Shown one piece after another: positions 59,761 through 64,000 of a stretch of DNA of 64,000 nt. The notes beneath the pieces are model-generated. The model saw only the letters and a list, made by a program, of their open reading frames with translations, did no database searches and was not told where the DNA came from. A program made the translations under genes and the position numbers. The stretch covers positions 310,001-374,000 of the forward strand of contig NZ_LT627736.1 of the NCBI RefSeq assembly GCF_900102005.1, written 5' to 3'. Positions within the stretch are counted from its first letter, which is position 1. Each line of letters starts with the position of its first letter. This DNA comes from Microbacterium sp. LKL04. GTDB lineage: Bacteria > Actinomycetota > Actinomycetes > Actinomycetales > Microbacteriaceae.

Positions 59761-60357
59761 TCAGAACCCTCCGAGGATGCCCGACGGGAGGGGCATCCCG
59801 AGGGCCATGTCGAAACCGATGTAGGCGAGCGAGCTCAGCGTGAGCCCCACGATGAGGCTCTGCAGCCACTTCGTCGAGCCGAACGCGCGCGCGACGCACC
59901 AGAACAGCAGGCCCGCCGCGATGATCCAGCCGAGGAACTCGAGCAGGAAGGCGAAGGCGAGGAACGACAGGACCACCCATGCGAACGAGCGGATGTCGAC
60001 GCGGACGGGCTTCGCTGCGGGTTCCTCGCTCGCCGCCTCGGCGCGCGCCGCCTCGATCTCGGCGGTGAGGGCGTCGGGCGTCGCGCGGATCTCGCGGATC
60101 GCGCCGACGGCGAGGGTGGCGGCGAAGATGTAGAGGCCGGCCGCGATGATGCCGGGGAAGAACTGCGGCCCGGGGAACGCCGTGCCCTCGGGTACGCGCA
60201 TGGTGACGATGCCGACGACGAGGTAGGTGGCGAAGGCGACGAGGATCACCGGCATCGTAAGGCCCTTGAGGAGGGCCGCGGCACCGGGCCCGGAGACCAG
60301 CCGTAGGCGCTGGCCGACGACGGCGGACGCCGAGGTGGGGTTGGCGGGGAAGGTCAC
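59761..60357 (-). CDS. tctB: Tripartite tricarboxylate transporter, small permease
   Basis: A 198-residue protein with four membrane helices, the TctB pattern (helix starting ILVAFATYLVVGIVTM, then GTAFPGPQFFPGIIAAGLYIFAATLAVG). A charged loop with Glu/Ala repeats separates the helix pairs. Start ATG 60357 overlaps the tctC stop by four bases (60354). It belongs to the tctCBA operon. Confidence 0.92.
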   Translation of the reverse strand: MTFPANPTSASAVVGQRLRLVSGPGAAALLKGLTMPVILVAFATYLVVGIVTMRVPEGTAFPGPQFFPGIIAAGLYIFAATLAVGAIREIRATPDALTAEIEAARAEAASEEPAAKPVRVDIRSFAWVVLSFLAFAFLLEFLGWIIAAGLLFWCVARAFGSTKWLQSLIVGLTLSSLAYIGFDMALGMPLPSGILGGF

Positions 60358-61373
60358 AGGCCCATCTCCTCGTAGAGGGCGCGGATGCGCGTCTCCTCGT
60401 CCTTCAGGAACGTGTCGAGCTCGTCGCCCGTGATGATGCGTTCGGTCCAGTAGTAACGGTCCATCGCGTCAGCCCACTCGGGGGTCGCGACGCTGTCGAG
60501 GACGAGCTGCGTGAGTGCCTCGCGCTCGCTGTCCTCGAGACCGGACGGCGCCGAGAGCGAGCGCCAGTTCGTCAGCGAGACGTCGTAGCCCTGCTCGGCG
60601 GCGGTCGGGATGTCGATCCCGTCGACGGGCTCCTTCGCCACGAGGGCGAGGGCGCGCAGACGTCCCGCCTCGATCTGGTCGATGTTGTCGGGGTAACCGC
60701 CGGCGGCGGCCTTCGCGGTGCCGTTGAGGAGCGCCTGGATCGCCTCGCCGCCGCCGTCGGAGGAGATGTAGGTGGTGTCCACCGGCTCGATGCCGGCAGA
60801 GAGCGCGAGGTCGGTGACGACGAGCTGGTCGAACGAGCCGCCGCCGGTCCAGGGGAGGGCCTTCGGGTCCTCCTTCCAGCCCTGCACGAGGTCGTCGAGC
60901 GTCTCGTAAGGGGAGTCGGCCGGGACGACGATGACGTCGTACTCCTCGACGACCACCGCGAGCGGGGTGACGTCGTCGAGGGTCGCGGCGGAGTTGAACT
61001 GGATCGTGGCGGCCAGGAGACCCGTGCCGCCCACGAGCATGTTGTTCGCCTGGCCCTCGAGGACCGAGACGTTGCCGAGGGCGATCGTGCCGCCGGCACC
61101 CGGCATGTTCACGACCTGCACGTTGTTCACGAGACCGTTGGCCTTCTGCGCCTGCTGGAGTTCACGGGCGACGCCGTCCCAGCCTCCGCCGGCGGCGGCG
61201 GGGGCGACGATCGTCATCGACGCGTTGATGTCGCTGCCGGTGCTCGCCGAGGCGATCGACCCGGCGGCCGCGGTTCCGATCGCGGCGGCGGCGATGACAC
61301 CGCCGACCACGCGGCCGACCACGGTGCGGCGCCTGCTCGGCGGCGGTGCAGGGGTATCTGTCTGGGTCATCAT
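60354..61373 (-). CDS. tctC: Tripartite tricarboxylate transporter, substrate-binding protein
   Basis: A 339-residue periplasmic-type binder. After MMTQTDTPAPPPSRRR comes a hydrophobic signal segment (about residues 20-45), and then MTIVAPAAAGGGWDGVARELQ with the P-x-x-x-G-G-x-x-D motif, VQVVNMPGAGGTIALGNVSV and the second-lobe GEAIQALLNGTAKAAAGG typical of Bug/TctC proteins, which bind carboxylates through two water molecules. The twin ATG at 61373/61370 follows GGAGCA; 61370 is equally possible. It is first in the operon and divergent from the sensor kinase. Confidence 0.92.
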   Translation of the reverse strand: MMTQTDTPAPPPSRRRTVVGRVVGGVIAAAAIGTAAAGSIASASTGSDINASMTIVAPAAAGGGWDGVARELQQAQKANGLVNNVQVVNMPGAGGTIALGNVSVLEGQANNMLVGGTGLLAATIQFNSAATLDDVTPLAVVVEEYDVIVVPADSPYETLDDLVQGWKEDPKALPWTGGGSFDQLVVTDLALSAGIEPVDTTYISSDGGGEAIQALLNGTAKAAAGGYPDNIDQIEAGRLRALALVAKEPVDGIDIPTAAEQGYDVSLTNWRSLSAPSGLEDSEREALTQLVLDSVATPEWADAMDRYYWTERIITGDELDTFLKDEETRIRALYEEMGL

Positions 61374-61506
61374 TGCTCCATTCGCGCGGACATCGTCGTC
61401 TCCGCGAGATCGAAATAGGATGACAGCGCGCGGTGCGGCAGCGGCATCCTTCGGCTTTTGTTCTCTTAAACGCTCACGCACCGTGCATGGACGGGAGTGG
61501 TGAACG

Positions 61507-62772
61507 ATGGCGTCTCCGCGGCGGCCCCGCGTGCTCCGGCTCGCGCTGCTCGTCCTGCCCTCGGTGGTGACGCTCGCCGCGCTGTCGGCGACGGTCGCGG
61601 TCGCGATGACGGTGCAGGAGCGCACGATCCGCGAGGCGACGGCCGAGCGGGTCATGGCCGTCGCCCGGAGCCTCGCGGATCTCGCCGAGGTCCGGACGAC
61701 CCTGACGACGGTGACGGATGCCGGTCGCCCGGGCGATCTCGCCGACGCCGCCGATCTCGCCGCGGCGACGACGGCGCTGCAGCCGCTCGCCGAGCTCGTC
61801 GTCGAGTCCGCGGGCGTCTACTACGTCGTCATCACCGACGACGAGGGCGTCCGCATCACGCATCCGCTCGCCTCCGAGCGCGGCGTGCAGGTCGAGACCA
61901 CGAACGGGCCCGTGCTGGAGGGTGGGACGTTCCTCGGCACCGAGCGGGGCGCCTCGGGGCCGTCGCTGCGTGCGAAGGTGCCGGTGCGGGACGACGGCGG
62001 CGTCGTGGTCGGCATGGTCGCCGTCGGTGTGCTGGAGTCGAGTATCGCGGCGGACCGGGACGCCGCGCTCGGCGCACTGCTGCCGTGGGGGATCGGCGCG
62101 CTCGTCGTCGCGTCGCTCGCGAGTTCCGCGCTGACGACCGCGGTCGAGCGCAGGTTCCGGCGGGCGGATGCGGTCGCTGCGGAGAACGCGCAGATGCGGC
62201 GGACGACCGCCGCCCTCCGCGAGCAGGCGCACGAGTTCGGCACGCGACTGCACGTCGTCCACGGGCTCGTCTCGCACGGCGACACGGCAGCGGCGCTCGG
62301 CTACATCGAGGAGGTCGCCCCGGTGCGCACCGCGGCCGGCGCCGAGGACGCTGGAGAACCCGTCGCCGCCGCGACCGTGCACGCCGTGCGTGCCGAGCTG
62401 CTGGAACTCGGCGCGCAGGCCGAGTTCGACCTCGCGCTCGACGGCGACCTCGACGACGGTGCCGTGTCGGTCGTCGCGAACCTGTGCCGCAATGCGGGCG
62501 AGGCCGGCGCGCGGCGGGTGCGCTGCGTGCTGCGCGAGGCCGAGGGTCGCCTCATCGGGGCCGTCGACGACGACGGTCCGGGGGTGGATCCGGCCGTCAT
62601 CGGTCGCATCTTCGGCCAGGGGTTCTCGACGAAGACGGACCCGTCGGGCTTCGGGCGGGGGTACGGCCTCGATACCGTGCGGCGCACGGTGGCATCCCGC
62701 GGCGGCACGATCGAGGTCGGTTCGTCCGCGCTCGGCGGTGCGCGTTTCGCCTTCGAGATGGAGCGCGTGTGA
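61507..62772 (+). CDS. Sensor histidine kinase, CitA/DpiB-like
   Basis: A 421-residue two-component kinase. It has a membrane helix near residues 10-35, an extracytoplasmic PAS-like domain starting VQERTIREATAERVMAVARSLAD (citrate/fumarate-type sensor) and a second membrane helix near 185-205. The H-box is AHEFGTRLHVVHGLVSHG, followed by N-box NLCRNAGEA and G-boxes DDGPGVDP and GRGYGLDTVRR. The divergent position from tctCBA (133 bp) and overlap with the response regulator match the CitAB pair of Corynebacterium that controls citrate uptake genes. Sensing of a tri- or dicarboxylate is inferred. Confidence 0.9.
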   Translation: MASPRRPRVLRLALLVLPSVVTLAALSATVAVAMTVQERTIREATAERVMAVARSLADLAEVRTTLTTVTDAGRPGDLADAADLAAATTALQPLAELVVESAGVYYVVITDDEGVRITHPLASERGVQVETTNGPVLEGGTFLGTERGASGPSLRAKVPVRDDGGVVVGMVAVGVLESSIAADRDAALGALLPWGIGALVVASLASSALTTAVERRFRRADAVAAENAQMRRTTAALREQAHEFGTRLHVVHGLVSHGDTAAALGYIEEVAPVRTAAGAEDAGEPVAAATVHAVRAELLELGAQAEFDLALDGDLDDGAVSVVANLCRNAGEAGARRVRCVLREAEGRLIGAVDDDGPGVDPAVIGRIFGQGFSTKTDPSGFGRGYGLDTVRRTVASRGGTIEVGSSALGGARFAFEMERV

Positions 62773-63482
62773 GCGGGCAGGCGATCCGTGTGCTGGTCGT
62801 CGATGATGACCGGGGCGCGCGCGCCCTGCACTGCCGATTCGTCGACGGCGTGCCCGGGTTCGTCGTCGCAGGATCCGCCGGCACGGGGCGGGAAGCCCTC
62901 GCCCAGGGCTCCTCGGGGGTCGACCTCGTCCTGCTCGACATGCGCCTGCCCGACATCAGCGGAGTTGAGGTGCTGCACCGGCTGCGGACGGTCGCGGACG
63001 GTGGACCGGACGTCCTCGTGATCAGTTCGTCGCAGGATCAGACGACCGTCCGTCAGGCGCTCGCCGGTCGGGTCGTCGGGTACCTCGTGAAGCCGTTCAC
63101 CGAGCCCGCGCTGCGGGAGCGACTCGAGCGGTATCGCGAGGAGCGCGACGCGAGAGCGGATGCCGGGCGCGAGCGTCCGCTCGCACAGGCGGAGATCGAT
63201 CGGCTGCTGGCGACCGGCGGCATCCGCACCGTCACGGCGCCTGCCCGCGGGGCTCGGGCATTGCCGAAGGGACTCGCCGCCCCGACGCTGGAACGCGTGC
63301 TGACCGCGCTCGATGCCGGGGCCGGGCGGTCCGTCGCCGAGGTCGCCGCGTCGTGCGACCTGTCGCGGGCGACCGCACACCGGTACCTGACGCACCTGGC
63401 CGAATCCGGCGCGATCGCCGTGTCGCACCGTTACGGCAAGCGGGGACGCCCGGAGGTGCTGTACCGCCTCGCTCCCGGGTGA
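62769..63482 (+). CDS. Response regulator, CitB/DpiA-like
   Basis: A 237-residue regulator. Receiver domain: acidic pocket VVDDD (Asp12-Asp14), phosphorylation site Asp57 in VLLDMRLPDISG, Lys108 in YLVKPF. The C-terminal helix-turn-helix (about residues 185-230, with SVAEVAASCDLSRATAHRYLTHL) is of the CitB/DcuR kind. GTG 62769 overlaps the kinase stop by four bases. It is the likely activator of tctCBA; the AT-rich segment around 61460 in the divergent gap is the candidate binding area, without a motif I can prove. Confidence 0.9.
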   Translation: MSGQAIRVLVVDDDRGARALHCRFVDGVPGFVVAGSAGTGREALAQGSSGVDLVLLDMRLPDISGVEVLHRLRTVADGGPDVLVISSSQDQTTVRQALAGRVVGYLVKPFTEPALRERLERYREERDARADAGRERPLAQAEIDRLLATGGIRTVTAPARGARALPKGLAAPTLERVLTALDAGAGRSVAEVAASCDLSRATAHRYLTHLAESGAIAVSHRYGKRGRPEVLYRLAPG

Positions 63483-63505
63483 GGTCGAGGGGCCACCGTG
63501 GCCGA

Positions 63506-63511
63506 TACGAT
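63506..63511 (+). promoter_or_regulatory. -10 box TACGAT, leaderless start of the last lipoprotein gene
   Basis: TACGAT with a six-base gap to ATG 63518. Confidence 0.5.
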
Positions 63512-63517
63512 CGCGAC

Positions 63518-63991
63518 ATGGTCTCTCGCGCCCTCCGCCTGCCCGCCGCGATGCTGTTCCTGGCGGCAGGCGTGGCGCTGAGCGCATGCTCACCGAGCTC
63601 CCTGTTGCAGATGCAGCTGTCCGACGTCACTGGGGGGTCGGATCCGGACACGTCCGCAGAGATCATCGAGGAGCCGGACCCGGCCGATGAGGACGCCTGG
63701 GTCACCGTCTCCTTCGAGGCGCGCGAGGACGAGTTCGACATCGACCTGATGGACGCGCTCTTCGAGACCGAGCTCGCCGCCGACGAGGCGCTGGTCGATG
63801 CCGGCGTCGGTCAAATCGACGGCAATGGTGCGGGCGCCGGTGGCTACGACGTGTTCTTCGTCGGTGCGGACGCCGACGAGATGTGGCGCGTGCTGGAACC
63901 GGTGTTCGCAAAGGCGCCGGTGCCGTGGACGCGGGTCGAGCTGTCCGACGGATTCGACGATGCGTCCCCCGAGGTGCTCACCCGGGATTAA
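63518..63991 (+). CDS. Hypothetical lipoprotein
   Basis: A 157-residue protein with a lipobox (VALSACSP, Cys about residue 24) and an acidic mature part with many Asp/Glu (DPADEDAWVTVSFEAREDEFDID). I do not recognise the family. The promoter six bases upstream fixes ATG 63518; the earlier in-frame codons overlap the response-regulator gene. The stop is nine bases from the window edge. Confidence 0.72.
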   Translation: MVSRALRLPAAMLFLAAGVALSACSPSSLLQMQLSDVTGGSDPDTSAEIIEEPDPADEDAWVTVSFEAREDEFDIDLMDALFETELAADEALVDAGVGQIDGNGAGAGGYDVFFVGADADEMWRVLEPVFAKAPVPWTRVELSDGFDDASPEVLTRD

Positions 63992-64000
63992 CCGGAGCGA

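Overview
The window is a contiguous stretch of high-GC actinobacterial chromosome. Three things point to Microbacteriaceae, most likely Microbacterium or a close relative: strongly G/C-ending codons, many GTG starts with 4-base GTGA/ATGA gene overlaps, and many genes whose start codon lies 6-7 bases behind a TANNNT -10 box (leaderless mRNAs). No phage, insertion sequence, CRISPR array or rRNA operon is visible. Most genes have recognisable families, and several blocks keep the gene order I recall from Mycobacterium tuberculosis (dnaX-recR, lysC-asd, ponA2-metallophosphoesterase, acs-6C RNA-tad-topA-holB).

Layout. 1-5 kb: a sugar utilisation locus on the minus strand (5' end of a GH38 alpha-mannosidase, two ABC permeases, a binding lipoprotein, a ROK repressor). 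5-8 kb: a GNAT acetyltransferase, a lipoprotein, an SRPBCC protein, a PEP mutase/isocitrate lyase-family enzyme and tRNA-Ser(GGA). 8-12.6 kb: a MoxR/DUF58/transglutaminase operon. 12.67 kb: the small SRP RNA. 12.8-19.6 kb: pta-ackA, beta-phosphoglucomutase and a GH65 disaccharide phosphorylase. 19.6-25.4 kb: an FAD monooxygenase divergent from dnaX-recR, a DMP19-like protein and a ThrE-type exporter. 25.4-32 kb: lysC, an ECF41-type sigma factor divergent from an NmrA-like reductase, asd, mqo and tdk. 32-37.4 kb: a HAD hydrolase, tRNA-Pro(CGG), a metallophosphoesterase, a PASTA penicillin-binding protein, DUF4177 and RidA. 37.4-40.4 kb: a tandem SnoaL lipoprotein and acs. 40.5-43.5 kb: a 6C small RNA, then a compact tad pilus locus. 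43.6-49.7 kb: topA-tmk-holB-peptidase run in one direction. 49.7-58.2 kb: tRNA-Thr(CGU), an MMPL transporter, a DUF3054 protein, a nicotinamidase, a DUF2510 protein, a glycosyltransferase, a GH15 enzyme and an SDR. 58.2-63.5 kb: tctCBA divergent from a CitAB-type two-component system. A final lipoprotein closes the window.

How the parts relate. The GH65 phosphorylase and beta-phosphoglucomutase would turn an alpha-glucoside into glucose and glucose 6-phosphate. Pta-AckA (overflow) and Acs (scavenging) handle acetate, and Mqo and TctCBA/CitAB connect to C4/C6-acid metabolism. lysC and asd start the aspartate pathway (lysine, methionine, threonine, diaminopimelate), and the ThrE-type exporter lies next to lysC. 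No obviously new multi-gene system is present. The most unusual signals are a strongly over-used heptamer (GGATGCC/GGCATCC), the dense series of leaderless promoters, the 6C RNA in front of a reduced tad locus, and an inverted repeat that covers the MMPL promoter.
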